A DNA stretch of 32,577 nucleotides from an uncultured Clostridia bacterium (GTDB lineage: Bacteria > Bacillota > Clostridia > TANB77 > CAG-508). Position numbers and translations under genes: made by a program. Shown one piece after another: positions 15,369-23,568 of this stretch. The first letter of the stretch is position 1. Every line of letters begins with the position of its first letter. The notes beneath the pieces were generated by a model that saw nothing but the letters and a program-made list of their open reading frames with translations, searched no databases and was not told the DNA's origin. Where the stretch lies: NCBI GenBank assembly GCA_944390535.1, contig CALXQV010000063.1, positions 1 to 32,577 of the forward strand. Reading direction: 5' to 3'.

Positions 15369-15380
15369 TTATGATATGAT
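15352..15380 (+). promoter_or_regulatory. Promoter of mutL
   Basis: TTCACA (15352-15357), a 17-base spacer and TATGAT (15375-15380). A second TATGAT overlaps at 15370-15375. Transcription would start near 15387. Confidence 0.5.
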
Positions 15381-15423
15381 ATGCACAAAGTAATACATTA
15401 CGATGAAAGGGATGAAAAAACAA

Positions 15424-17928
15424 ATGGGAAATATCGTTTTATTAGATGAACTCACAATCAATAAAATTGCAGCTGGCGAAGTTATTGAAAGACCAGCATC
15501 TGTTATCAAAGAGATGGTAGAAAATTCAATTGATGCAGGAGCAACCAATATAACAGTAGAGATTAAAAATGGAGGAATTTCTTACATAAAAGTCAGTGAT
15601 AATGGAAAAGGAATTGCACAAGATGACTTAGAAATTGCTTTTGAAAGACATGCAACTAGTAAAATAAGAAGTGCAGATGATTTAGATACAGTTACCTCTA
15701 TTGGATTTAGAGGAGAAGCATTGGCAAGTATTGCAGCAATTGCTAATGTAGAAATGGTTTCAAAAACACAAGAACAAGAAATTGGATATAGAGTGGTTGT
15801 AGAAGCAGGAAATGTTTTAGAAAAAGAAGAGGCAGGTTGTAAAACTGGGACAACCATTACAGTGAGAAACCTGTTTTTCAATACACCAGTTAGATACAAA
15901 TTTTTAAAAAAAGATTATACAGAATCAGGATATATTGAAGATGTTATCACAAGAATTGCATTGGTAAATCCTAATATTGCTATCAAATTGATTAATACAG
16001 GAAAAACGGTTATTCAAACAAATGGTAGTGGAGATATCAAAAGTGTTATTTATAGCATTTATGGAAAAGATATTGCCAATGGGATTATGGAGGTTTCATA
16101 TAAATATGAAGATATTGAGATAATAGGTGTTGTTGGAAAACCTGAAATTGCAAGGTCAAATCGCTCTAATCAACTATTTTTTGTCAATCAACGATATATT
16201 AAAGATAAAACACTAACAGCAGCAACAGAACAAGCATATAAAGGATTAATTCCAATCGGAAAATTTGGATTTGTCATATTGAATATCAAGATGAATCCAG
16301 CCAAAGTAGATGTTAACGTACATCCAGCAAAATTAGAAGTTAGGTTTGAAGAAGAAAATAAAATATTTCAAGCAATTTATCATGGGATAAAAGATACATT
16401 ATTAAAAACAGAATTGGTGGCCAATTCAGAAAAAGCATTACATGAAGAAAAAATGGAAACAGCAAGAGAATTAACGTTTGAAGAGAGGCTAAAAAATTTA
16501 AAAGAAGAAAAGCAACAAAGACAAGAAATGGGGGGACTATTTTCTTTTAGAAAACAACGTGAGAAACAAATAGAAAGTTATACAGATGAAGAAAGCAAAA
16601 TTAAGACAAATGTGATGGAAGAGGAGAATAACCATTCTAATTTAGCAAATCATAACGTGATAGAAGAAGTTTATCATGCGAAAAAAGATACAGAAAACAA
16701 AATAAAAGTAGGAGAGCCAATTGATACTTCTGATATATTAACACAATTAAAGCAGATGAAGGAAAATTTAGAAAAAGAACTTAAAGAAAAGAATATGAGT
16801 ACACCTGTGGTGCTAACTGAAGAAAATACATATACCCAAACAAAAGAAAGCAACAATGAGGGAGAAACATTAGAAGAAGAAAAAGAAGTATATAACATAA
16901 AAGAACAGGAAGAAAAAGCAGATTCTCAAAATGAAATAAACGAAAATATAGATGAATCAAAAATAGAAGCTGAAGATATTACAAATGAAAGCATCGTACA
17001 AGAAACAGAAAATCATAGTGAAAATGCAGAAAGAAATTCAAATCATGCACAGCTAGAGGAAAAACAATCCACAATTAGTGAACAGACAGAGGATAATACA
17101 AATGAAATAATTGAAAATATAGAAAATCCAGAAATACAGCAAGAATTTAAAGAAATCAAAGAAAAGATGGAACAGTTAAATGATAATCCTCAAGTAGTAA
17201 CAGATAATTTTAACGAGATGTATGCAAAATTATTTGGAAGATTACCAATGCAAGAGGAAGAAAAAAACGTAGTAGAAAATAAAGAAGAAAACGATATTCA
17301 AATATTGCAAGACAATGTATCTGTATTTGAAGGAATAGAAGAATATCAAAAACCAACTTATAAATTTATTGGAATTGTTTTTAAAACATATATCATTATA
17401 GAAATTGGACAAGAAATGTATATTTTAGATCAGCATGCGGCACATGAAAGAATTATGTATGAAAAGGTAAAGGAAAATTATTATAGTGAATCAAGCAAAG
17501 ATTCTCAAATGTTATTACTACCAGATGTGATTACATTAACACATAAAGAGATGGAAATTGCAAAAGAAAATATGGAAATGTTTAGAAAAGCAGGATTTAC
17601 CTTAGAAGAATTTGGAGAAAATACATTAAAATTAACAGGTGTTCCAACTGTTTGCATTGATTTAGATACGAAAGAACTATTTTTAGAAACATTAGATGAA
17701 ATTAATACAGTAGCAAGAACAGCTAAACAAGAAAAAGAAGAAAAATTCATAGCAACAGTTGCATGTAAGGCAGCAGTAAAAGCCAATATGGCATTGGATG
17801 TAAAAGAAGTAGAAAGTCTAATGGACAAATTATTATCTCTACCAAATCCATTTACCTGCCCACATGGTAGACCAACAGCTATTAAAATGACAAAATATGA
17901 TATTGAAAGAAAATTTGCTAGAAAATAA
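15424..17928 (+). CDS. mutL: DNA mismatch repair endonuclease MutL
   Basis: An 834-aa GHKL ATPase and nicking endonuclease acting with MutS. N-terminal motifs are NKIAAGEVIERPASV (13-27), ENSIDAGA (33-40), DNGKGI (59-64) and GFRGEALASI (94-103). The C-terminal nuclease motif is DQHAAHERIMYE (669-680), with CKAAVKANM and CPHGRP near the end, so this is the endonuclease type. Between them lies an acidic, Glu/Asn-rich linker (about residues 335-640), far longer than usual for a protein normally near 620-680 aa. I chose ATG 15424 by alignment with the family start (M-x-x-I-x-x-L); ATGs at 15403 and 15412 are in frame. mutS is not in the window. miaA lies downstream, a common pairing. Confidence 0.93.
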   Translation: MGNIVLLDELTINKIAAGEVIERPASVIKEMVENSIDAGATNITVEIKNGGISYIKVSDNGKGIAQDDLEIAFERHATSKIRSADDLDTVTSIGFRGEALASIAAIANVEMVSKTQEQEIGYRVVVEAGNVLEKEEAGCKTGTTITVRNLFFNTPVRYKFLKKDYTESGYIEDVITRIALVNPNIAIKLINTGKTVIQTNGSGDIKSVIYSIYGKDIANGIMEVSYKYEDIEIIGVVGKPEIARSNRSNQLFFVNQRYIKDKTLTAATEQAYKGLIPIGKFGFVILNIKMNPAKVDVNVHPAKLEVRFEEENKIFQAIYHGIKDTLLKTELVANSEKALHEEKMETARELTFEERLKNLKEEKQQRQEMGGLFSFRKQREKQIESYTDEESKIKTNVMEEENNHSNLANHNVIEEVYHAKKDTENKIKVGEPIDTSDILTQLKQMKENLEKELKEKNMSTPVVLTEENTYTQTKESNNEGETLEEEKEVYNIKEQEEKADSQNEINENIDESKIEAEDITNESIVQETENHSENAERNSNHAQLEEKQSTISEQTEDNTNEIIENIENPEIQQEFKEIKEKMEQLNDNPQVVTDNFNEMYAKLFGRLPMQEEEKNVVENKEENDIQILQDNVSVFEGIEEYQKPTYKFIGIVFKTYIIIEIGQEMYILDQHAAHERIMYEKVKENYYSESSKDSQMLLLPDVITLTHKEMEIAKENMEMFRKAGFTLEEFGENTLKLTGVPTVCIDLDTKELFLETLDEINTVARTAKQEKEEKFIATVACKAAVKANMALDVKEVESLMDKLLSLPNPFTCPHGRPTAIKMTKYDIERKFARK

Positions 17929-17988
17929 GAAAAGGATGTTTCCGTGTAAGAAAGTATATATTAGAGAAAACTAAGATAGGAGAACAAA

Positions 17989-18429
17989 ATGACACTAATT
18001 TCAATAGGAATCATGTTAATATTTATAATCAGCATGATATGGACATGGCATAACTTAGGACATATAGAAAAACCAAAGAAGATACTATTTATTATTATTG
18101 GCTGGGGAATTATCTATCTATTAACCATATGCTTATATCACTTTGCAAGCCCAGACGTAATTTACCCAAGTGAAGAGATGCAAAAAACAGTTTCTGGTAC
18201 ATTGGTATCTATTTTTACAGGATTAAATGGATTGATATTTCTACCATTTGTTGCGAATTTAACAGATAAAGTATTAGAAGAAGAAATAGAAAAGTCACAG
18301 GTAAAACGAAAAATAGTTATCATACTAATCATATTTGTGGTGTGTATATTTGTAGAAAAAGGATATATGGAAAGTACACAAGAAGGAATTATGAATATAT
18401 ATAATGAGGTGCAAAATGCAGAAAAATAA
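17989..18429 (+). CDS. Small integral membrane protein of unknown function
   Basis: A 146-aa protein with four likely membrane helices (about residues 2-20, 30-50, 68-90 and 107-123). The loop before the last helix is charged and helical (KVLEEEIEKSQVKRK). No family motif is recognised. AGGAGAAC lies 6-8 bases upstream. Its 3' end overlaps the miaA start by 14 bases, so mutL, this gene and miaA probably form one transcription unit with translational coupling to miaA. There is no evidence that it takes part in mismatch repair or tRNA modification. Confidence 0.7.
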   Translation: MTLISIGIMLIFIISMIWTWHNLGHIEKPKKILFIIIGWGIIYLLTICLYHFASPDVIYPSEEMQKTVSGTLVSIFTGLNGLIFLPFVANLTDKVLEEEIEKSQVKRKIVIILIIFVVCIFVEKGYMESTQEGIMNIYNEVQNAEK

Positions 18430-19333
18430 AGTAATTGTTATATGTGGCCCAACAGCTTCAGGAAAAACAGCATTATCTATTGCATTAGCAAAAAAAATAA
18501 ATGGTGAAATCATATCTTGTGATTCTATGCAAATTTATCGAGATATGGATATTGGAACAGCAAAACCGACACTTGATGAAATGCAAGGGATTAAACATTA
18601 TTTAATAGATTGTGTATCGCCAAAAGAGAGATATAGTGTAGCTGATTATAAAATAGAGGCAAAAAAAGCAATAAAAGAAATTATTAAAAAAGGGAAAATG
18701 CCGATTATCGTTGGTGGTACAGGATTATACTTAGATAGTTTGATTTATGAAATTGATTACCAAGATATCGAATTTGATGAGGCATATAGGAAAGAACTAG
18801 AAAAAGAAGTAGAAGAAAATGGATTAGAGAGTTTGTATGAAAAAGCAAAACAGATTGATGCAAAGGCCATAGAGAAAATTAGTAAAAATGATAAAAAAAG
18901 AATACTAAGAATCTTAGAAATTTATCATGCGACAGGAAAAAATAAAACAGAACAAGAAATAGAATCTAGAAAAAGAGAAGTAGAATATGATTATAAAGTG
19001 TATGCATTAAATTGGGATAGAGAAAAATTATATGAGAGAATTAATAAGAGAGTAGATATCATGATAGAACAAGGACTAATCGAAGAGGTAAAACAGATTC
19101 TAAATAAGTATGACACTTTTCCAACTGCAATGCAGGGACTTGGGTATAAAGAGGTTGTGGAATATTTAGAAGGAAATTTAAGCAAAGAAGAGATGATTGA
19201 AAAAATAAAAATGGAAACAAGAAGATATGCAAAAAGACAATTAACATGGTTTAGGAAAAATAAACAAACGATATGGCTAAATGCAGAAGACAGTATACAA
19301 AACAATATCAATATGATTCTAAAAGATATATAA
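18416..19333 (+). CDS. miaA: tRNA dimethylallyltransferase
   Basis: A 305-aa enzyme that adds a dimethylallyl group to the N6 of A37 in tRNAs reading UNN codons. The P-loop is GPTASGKT (11-18), followed by DSMQIYRDMDIGTAKP (36-51), the HYLID-x-x-x-P-x-E-x-YSVADY region and VGGTGLY. A late AMQGLGYKEV segment belongs to the tRNA-binding part. I chose ATG 18416 because GAGGT (18406-18410) is 5 bases before it, whereas ATG 18404 has no site. The start lies inside the preceding membrane-protein gene. Confidence 0.92.
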   Translation: MQKNKVIVICGPTASGKTALSIALAKKINGEIISCDSMQIYRDMDIGTAKPTLDEMQGIKHYLIDCVSPKERYSVADYKIEAKKAIKEIIKKGKMPIIVGGTGLYLDSLIYEIDYQDIEFDEAYRKELEKEVEENGLESLYEKAKQIDAKAIEKISKNDKKRILRILEIYHATGKNKTEQEIESRKREVEYDYKVYALNWDREKLYERINKRVDIMIEQGLIEEVKQILNKYDTFPTAMQGLGYKEVVEYLEGNLSKEEMIEKIKMETRRYAKRQLTWFRKNKQTIWLNAEDSIQNNINMILKDI

Positions 19334-19354
19334 TACCAAAAGAAAAACACCTTG

Positions 19355-20677
19355 ATGAAAGGAATGAGAATAAAATTGAAATCACAAGAAAAAGAAATGT
19401 TAGAAGAGATTCCAAGGGAAAAAATGAAGACAAAAAGAAAAAAGAAATTTAATAAGAAAATGATGATTTATTGTGCTATTTTTTTGGTAGTCATATATCT
19501 GATTTATACAATTTATCTATTAATGAAACAACCAACAGATATATTTACTTTGGAAGAAGGCACGTTATATTCAGAAGAAACAGATATTGGGTATGTCATT
19601 AGAGATGAAATTGTTGTACAAGGTGAAAACTATAAAAATGGAATGGAGAAAATAAAATCAGAAGGAGAAAAAGTAGCAGTTAATGAAGCAGTGTTTCGCT
19701 ATTATACAAAAAATGAAGAAACGTTAAAAGGGAAAATTGCTGAATTAGATGGAAAAATTCAAGAAGCTATGGCAAATGAAACAGAATTATTTACAAGTGA
19801 TATGAAATCAATAGAAACACAAATTGATCAAAAATTATTAGAGATTAGCAGAATAAATGATACAACAAAATTAGGAGAATATAAAAAAGAAATAAACGAA
19901 TTAATCACAAAAAAATCCAATATTGCGGGAGAGCTTAGTCCACAAGGTTCTTATTTAAAGGAATTAATAGAAGAGAGAAAAAATTATGAAAATGAATTAA
20001 ATTCAGGAGCAGAATATGTAAATTCGACAAAAAGTGGAGTGGTATCTTATAAAGTAGATGGATTAGAAGCAGTACTAAAACCAACTGAAGAATGTTTTTC
20101 TACATTAACAAAAGAATATTTAGAAAGCTTAGACTTAAAAACTGGAAAGATAGTACCAACAAGTGAAGAAAGTGGAAAAATTATAGATAATACATATTGT
20201 TATATTGCAACCATTACAAATACAGAAGAGGCAAAAAACGCAATTGTTGGAGATAAAATAAGGGTAAGGCTACCAAGTGGTTCTGAATTTCCAGCAGAAA
20301 TCACCTATATTTTACAAGAAAATGATGAAGAAAGCGTATTAATATTAAAAATAGAAAAAGGAGTAGAAGAATTAATTAGTTATAGGAAAATCTCATTTGA
20401 CTTAATTTGGTGGAGTGAAACAGGATTGAAAGTTCCAAATCAAGCAATTGTAAAAGAAAATGATTTAGCATATGTGGTAAGGAACAGAGCGGGATATTTA
20501 AATAAATTGTTGGTAAAAGTAAAAAAAGAAGGAGAAAAGTATTCAATTGTAGAACCATATGATACAGCAGAATTAAAAGAATTGGGATTTTCAAATGAAG
20601 AAATCATTTCCTATAAGAAAATTAGCTTATATGATGAAGTGATTATAAATCCAGATTTAACAAAAGTAGAAAAATAA
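19355..20677 (+). CDS. HlyD-like membrane-anchored protein
   Basis: A 440-aa protein with a basic cytoplasmic N-terminus (KTKRKKKFNKK), a single membrane span (about residues 37-57) and a long extracytoplasmic part. A helical hairpin region (about 100-215) sits between two beta-rich, lipoyl/barrel-like segments containing SGVVSYKVDGLE and VPNQAIVKENDLAYVV, the arrangement of HlyD/RND membrane-fusion proteins. It has no transporter partner next to it. Similar proteins occur just before sepF in Clostridia, which suggests an envelope or division role by context. The start is uncertain: TTG 19352, ATG 19355 and ATG 19364 are all in frame and none has an ideal Shine-Dalgarno sequence. Confidence 0.65.
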   Translation: MKGMRIKLKSQEKEMLEEIPREKMKTKRKKKFNKKMMIYCAIFLVVIYLIYTIYLLMKQPTDIFTLEEGTLYSEETDIGYVIRDEIVVQGENYKNGMEKIKSEGEKVAVNEAVFRYYTKNEETLKGKIAELDGKIQEAMANETELFTSDMKSIETQIDQKLLEISRINDTTKLGEYKKEINELITKKSNIAGELSPQGSYLKELIEERKNYENELNSGAEYVNSTKSGVVSYKVDGLEAVLKPTEECFSTLTKEYLESLDLKTGKIVPTSEESGKIIDNTYCYIATITNTEEAKNAIVGDKIRVRLPSGSEFPAEITYILQENDEESVLILKIEKGVEELISYRKISFDLIWWSETGLKVPNQAIVKENDLAYVVRNRAGYLNKLLVKVKKEGEKYSIVEPYDTAELKELGFSNEEIISYKKISLYDEVIINPDLTKVEK

Positions 20678-20717
20678 TATTACAATAATATTACAATAAC
20701 ATTAAAAAAATATTACA
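20674..20717 (+). repeat. Three ATATTACA copies upstream of the sepF promoter
   Basis: ATATTACA occurs at 20677-20684, 20688-20695 and 20710-20717, the first two in a perfect 11-base period. They sit just upstream of the sepF -35 box. Further copies lie before rsmD (22301, 22320) and in the rRNA leader (32031). The motif also occurs by chance in coding DNA, for example near 2153. Confidence 0.35.
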
Positions 20718-20730
20718 TTTTAAAAAAGTA

Positions 20731-20759
20731 TTGACAACATTGAAAAAAAAGTAGATACT
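20731..20759 (+). promoter_or_regulatory. Promoter of sepF
   Basis: A consensus TTGACA (20731-20736), a 17-base spacer and GATACT (20754-20759). The sequence in front, AAAAAAGTATTGACA, is identical to that of two rRNA promoters in this window (31947 and 32121). Confidence 0.65.
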
Positions 20760-20802
20760 TAGTACAAATGAATACAAATGAAGTAATTTAGGAGGTTTTT
20801 TT

Positions 20803-21285
20803 ATGTCAGGAGCATTAATGGATAAGGTTTGGGGACTATTTGGAATGGATTCAGCTGAACCAGAAGAGTATGAAGATGAGGATATCTACGATTATGATAA
20901 TGAACAAGAGGAAGAAGAGGATAAAAAACTATTTGGAAGAAAAAACAACAATAAAGTTGTAAATATGCAACAAGGACAACCAAATGCTATAAAAATGGTT
21001 ATTTCTCAACCAACAACATTTGAACAATCAGATGAAATATGTAGTTTTCTTAAAGAAAGAAAATCTGTTATTGTTAATCTAGAATATGTAAATAAAGATG
21101 TAGCTAGAAGAATTGTAGACTTTATTAGTGGTGGTGTATATGCATTAGATGGATATATACAAAAAGTATCAAATTCTATTTTCTTGGTAGCACCATCAAA
21201 TTATGAAATTACAAATGAAATGGCTAGAGAAGAAATTAAGAGCAAATTATCTGTTTCATGGTTAAAAAACAATGGAATTAATTAA
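20803..21285 (+). CDS. sepF: Cell division protein SepF
   Basis: A 160-aa cytoplasmic protein that binds FtsZ and tethers it to the membrane. There is an amphipathic N-terminal helix (MSGALMDKVWGLFGM), then a strongly acidic, Tyr-containing linker (about residues 17-40). The conserved SepF/DUF552 core (about 63-160) contains ERKSVIVNLEYVNKDVARRI, DFISGGVYALDGYIQKV and IFLVAP. A perfect GGAGG is 7 bases upstream. The gene is intact; a second copy of its last about 300 bases lies directly downstream. Confidence 0.92.
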   Translation: MSGALMDKVWGLFGMDSAEPEEYEDEDIYDYDNEQEEEEDKKLFGRKNNNKVVNMQQGQPNAIKMVISQPTTFEQSDEICSFLKERKSVIVNLEYVNKDVARRIVDFISGGVYALDGYIQKVSNSIFLVAPSNYEITNEMAREEIKSKLSVSWLKNNGIN

Positions 21286-21329
21286 GTTAGTATGAAAGGG
21301 GTCTTTGTGCCTTTTTATAAGGAGGAAAT

Positions 21330-21383
21330 ATGATGACACCATTAGATATCGAAAATAAGAAATTCTCTAAACAAATGATATAA
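21330..21383 (+). pseudogene. Truncated divIVA start, 17 codons
   Basis: An ATG with an ideal AGGAGG site begins MMTPLDIENKKFSKQMI, identical to the intact DivIVA N-terminus except at residue 2 (M instead of I) and at the final I, and then stops at TAA where duplicated sepF sequence begins. It may still be translated as a short peptide. That peptide holds part of the DivIVA lipid-binding N-terminus but lacks the coiled coil. Confidence 0.75.
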
Positions 21384-21676
21384 AACTGGTTATTTCTCAA
21401 CCAACAACATTTGCGCAATCAGATGAAATATGTAGTTTTCTTAAAGAAAGAAATTCTGTTATAGTTAATCTAGAATATGTAAATAAAGATGTCGCTAGAA
21501 GAATTGTTGATTTTATTAGTGGAGGAGTATATGCATTAGATGGATATATTCAAAAAGTATCAAATTCTATCTTTTTAGTTGCACCATCAAATTATGAAAT
21601 TACAAATGAAATGGCTAGAGAAGAAATTAAAAGCAAATTATCCGTTTCATGGTTAAAAAATAATGGAATCAATTAA
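21371..21676 (+). pseudogene. Truncated sepF, C-terminal core without start
   Basis: The frame encodes the SepF core from KLVISQPTTFAQSDE through the native stop at 21674-21676. It has no start codon with a ribosome binding site, and a stop lies immediately upstream at 21368-21370. Compared with intact sepF I count 15 synonymous base changes and only three changed residues (M to L, E to A, K to N), all three close to the 5' join. It is probably not translated, yet it looks as if it diverged under selection on the protein. Confidence 0.8.
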
Positions 21677-21726
21677 TTAGTATAAAACAATCAAGGGGTC
21701 TTTGTGCCTTTTTATAAGGAGGAAAT

Positions 21727-22179
21727 ATGATTACACCATTAGATATCGAAAATAAAAAATTTTCTAAACAGATGATGAATGGTTATAATGTAGAAGAAGT
21801 TGATGATTTTTTAGATGATTTAACAGCAGATTATGAAAAAAATTATAAAGAAATAACAGAATTAAAAACAAAAGTAGAAGAACTAAATAAAAGTCTAGAA
21901 CATTATAAAACCATTGAATCAACTTTGCAAAATACACTAGTTATGGCACAAACCACTGCAGAAGACATTAAAAATGTAGCAAAACAACAAGCAGATCAAA
22001 TCATTAATGATGCAAAAAGTTCAGCAAAACAACAAGCAGATGATTTAGAAAATCAAATTATGCTAAAAACGAAAGAGTTAGATGATATAAAAAAACAATT
22101 TGATATATATAAAGCAAAAATGGAATCACTTTTAATTTCACAATTAGAACTATTAAAAGATGTAAATAAAGAAGATTAG
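21727..22179 (+). CDS. divIVA: DivIVA family cell division / polarity protein
   Basis: A 150-aa protein. The N-terminal membrane-curvature-binding domain reads PLDIENKKFSKQMMNGYNVE then EVDDFLDDL (residues 4-32). The rest is coiled coil (about 33-145) with an AKQQADQIINDAKSSAKQQ stretch typical of DivIVA/GpsB-type rods. It marks the division site or poles together with SepF. An AGGAGG site sits 5-6 bases upstream. It follows the sepF duplication and ends in a terminator, so sepF and divIVA make a two-gene unit interrupted by the duplicated segment. Confidence 0.88.
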   Translation: MITPLDIENKKFSKQMMNGYNVEEVDDFLDDLTADYEKNYKEITELKTKVEELNKSLEHYKTIESTLQNTLVMAQTTAEDIKNVAKQQADQIINDAKSSAKQQADDLENQIMLKTKELDDIKKQFDIYKAKMESLLISQLELLKDVNKED

Positions 22180-22191
22180 GCATATTTTTAC

Positions 22192-22225
22192 AAAAGACTA
22201 TCACAAAATGGGTAGTCTTTTATTG
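22192..22225 (+). terminator. Terminator after divIVA
   Basis: AAAAGACTATC (22192-22202) pairs with GGTAGTCTTTT (22211-22221), 11 bp with one wobble and an 8-base loop, then TATTGT. Between here and rsmD there is only AT-rich DNA with two ATATTACA motifs. Confidence 0.65.
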
Positions 22226-22364
22226 TATTAATAAAATATAAAAAGCTTAGAATATGTAAAATAGCCAAAATGAAAGAAAAAAGTAGAAAACAAAAGAAAA
22301 ATATTACAATTAGGGAAATATATTACAGAACTGTTAAATGTATGTTACATTTCTATGAATAGTA

Positions 22365-22392
22365 TTGACTTTAAAAGAAAAAGGTTTAAAAT
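22365..22392 (+). promoter_or_regulatory. Promoter of rsmD
   Basis: TTGACT (22365-22370), a 16-base spacer and TAAAAT (22387-22392). This places the start point near 22399, only about 20 bases before the ATG at 22418, which excludes the longer open frame that begins at 22355. Confidence 0.5.
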
Positions 22393-22417
22393 GATATTAG
22401 TAAAGAAAGGTTTGAAT

Positions 22418-22969
22418 ATGAGGATTATAGCAGGAAAAGCCAAAGGAACCAAACTCTACACACTAGAAGGAGAAAATACAAGACCTACTTTAGATAGAGT
22501 AAAAGAATCGCTATTTAATATGATTCAAAATGAAATTCAAGATGCTGTTTTTTTAGATTTGTTTTCTGGAAGTGGAGCAATAGGACTTGAAGCAGTGAGT
22601 AGAGGAGCTAAAAAGGCTATCTTATGCGATCGAGCAAAAGAAGCATGTAAGATTATAAAAAAAAATATAGAAAAAACACATGCACTGGATAATGTTGAAT
22701 TATATCAAGCAGATTTTAAAGAAGTATTAACCAATAGAATATATGAAAAGATGGATATTATTTTCTTAGATCCACCATATAAAACCGATTTTGCATTTGA
22801 AGCAGTTAAGATGATATTGGAAAAAGATTTATTAAATAAAAATGCAATGATTATAATAGAAACAGACAATGACAAAATATTAGAGAAAATAGAAAACTTA
22901 AATTGTGAAATAAAAGACATCCGAAAATATGGACGAGCATATCTTATATTCTTAAAAGGAATATCATAA
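22418..22969 (+). CDS. rsmD: 16S rRNA (guanine966-N2)-methyltransferase
   Basis: A 183-aa SAM-dependent methyltransferase acting on G966 of 16S rRNA in the assembled small subunit. It begins MRIIAGKAKGTKL, the usual family start. TRPTLDRVKESLFN (21-34), the SAM loop DLFSGSGAIGLEAVSRG (47-63) and the catalytic DPPY (118-121) are all present. GAAAGG lies 7 bases before the chosen ATG. A coiled-coil protein gene follows after 17 bases. Confidence 0.92.
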   Translation: MRIIAGKAKGTKLYTLEGENTRPTLDRVKESLFNMIQNEIQDAVFLDLFSGSGAIGLEAVSRGAKKAILCDRAKEACKIIKKNIEKTHALDNVELYQADFKEVLTNRIYEKMDIIFLDPPYKTDFAFEAVKMILEKDLLNKNAMIIIETDNDKILEKIENLNCEIKDIRKYGRAYLIFLKGIS

Positions 22970-22986
22970 CAGAAAGGGGCAAAACC

Positions 22987-23490
22987 ATGGAAATTTTTAC
23001 ATTACTAGAAACATTAGAAGATTTATTAGAGAGAAGTAGGAATTTACCTTTTTCTTCAAAAAGTGTCGTAGACAAGGAAGAAATGCTAGATTTAATAAAA
23101 GAAATACGTTTAAAATTACCAGATGAATTAAAACAAGCAAAATGGGTAAAAGAAGAAAGACAAAGAATATTAGTGGAAGCACAAAAAGAAGCTGATGGAA
23201 TTGTAAAAGAGGCTGAAAATAGAATTATTGCAATGATTGATGAACATGAAATTACCAGAAAAGCATATGACCAAAAAACAGAAATTATAGAAACAGCAAA
23301 TGAAATGTCGAGAGAAATATCAAAAGGAACAAAAGAATATGCAGATAGTTTATTAGCAAATACAGAAGATGTGATGAAGGAAACATTAGAAAAATTAGAG
23401 ACAAACATGTCAGAAGCATTAAAACTAATGGAAATTTCATTACAAGATACCATAAAAACAATACAAAATAGTAGAAAAGAATTAAAATAG
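22987..23490 (+). CDS. Coiled-coil protein, ATP synthase subunit B/E-like
   Basis: A 167-aa soluble protein, almost entirely helical. The N-terminal part has ERSRNLPFSSKSVVDKEEML (residues 15-34). The centre is an Ala/Glu/Lys-rich coiled coil (RILVEAQKEADGIVKEAENR), which in databases is often hit weakly by V/F-type ATPase stalk or DivIVA models. Proteins of this kind frequently follow rsmD in Clostridia and carry no assigned function. GAAAGGGG precedes the start. It lies in a unit with rsmD and ends in its own terminator. A structural or division-associated role is only inferred from the neighbourhood (divIVA, ftsK). Confidence 0.65.
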   Translation: MEIFTLLETLEDLLERSRNLPFSSKSVVDKEEMLDLIKEIRLKLPDELKQAKWVKEERQRILVEAQKEADGIVKEAENRIIAMIDEHEITRKAYDQKTEIIETANEMSREISKGTKEYADSLLANTEDVMKETLEKLETNMSEALKLMEISLQDTIKTIQNSRKELK

Positions 23491-23507
23491 TTATCAGAAG
23501 TCAGATT

Positions 23508-23547
23508 CAGAAGTCAAAGGAAATTAAGACTTTTGATTTCTGGCTTT
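23508..23547 (+). terminator. Terminator after the coiled-coil gene
   Basis: CAGAAGTCAAA (23508-23518) pairs with TTTGATTTCTG (23532-23542) with one wobble, followed by GCTTTT. A partial direct repeat of the left arm lies just upstream (CAGAAGTCAGATT). Confidence 0.55.
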
Positions 23548-23568
23548 TCATTAGTTAAAAAATATAAA

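Larger units (their letters stand above)
21292..21726 (+). repeat. Partial tandem duplication spanning sepF 3' end and divIVA 5' end
   Basis: The segment from about 20995 to 21380 (sepF from residue 65 to its stop, the intergenic region, and the first 16 codons of divIVA) is repeated at about 21386-21775, with an offset of 391-397 bases; the 6-base difference lies in the intergenic part. The region therefore reads: intact sepF, truncated divIVA start, truncated sepF end, intact divIVA. The join lies near 21378-21386, at ATGATATAAAA. Both copies of the divIVA start keep the TATAAGGAGGAAATATG ribosome binding site. Confidence 0.9.

Noticed and set aside
15304..15390. Ordinary terminator before mutL
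   Set aside because: The long stem is not followed by a T tract and overlaps a good promoter, so it is listed as an inverted repeat instead.
21371..21676. A second functional SepF
   Set aside because: There is no start codon with a ribosome binding site and a stop lies just upstream, so it lacks the linker and the membrane-binding helix.
22355..22417. Longer N-terminus for rsmD
   Set aside because: The promoter at 22365-22392 lies inside it, and the family start and GAAAGG site point to 22418.
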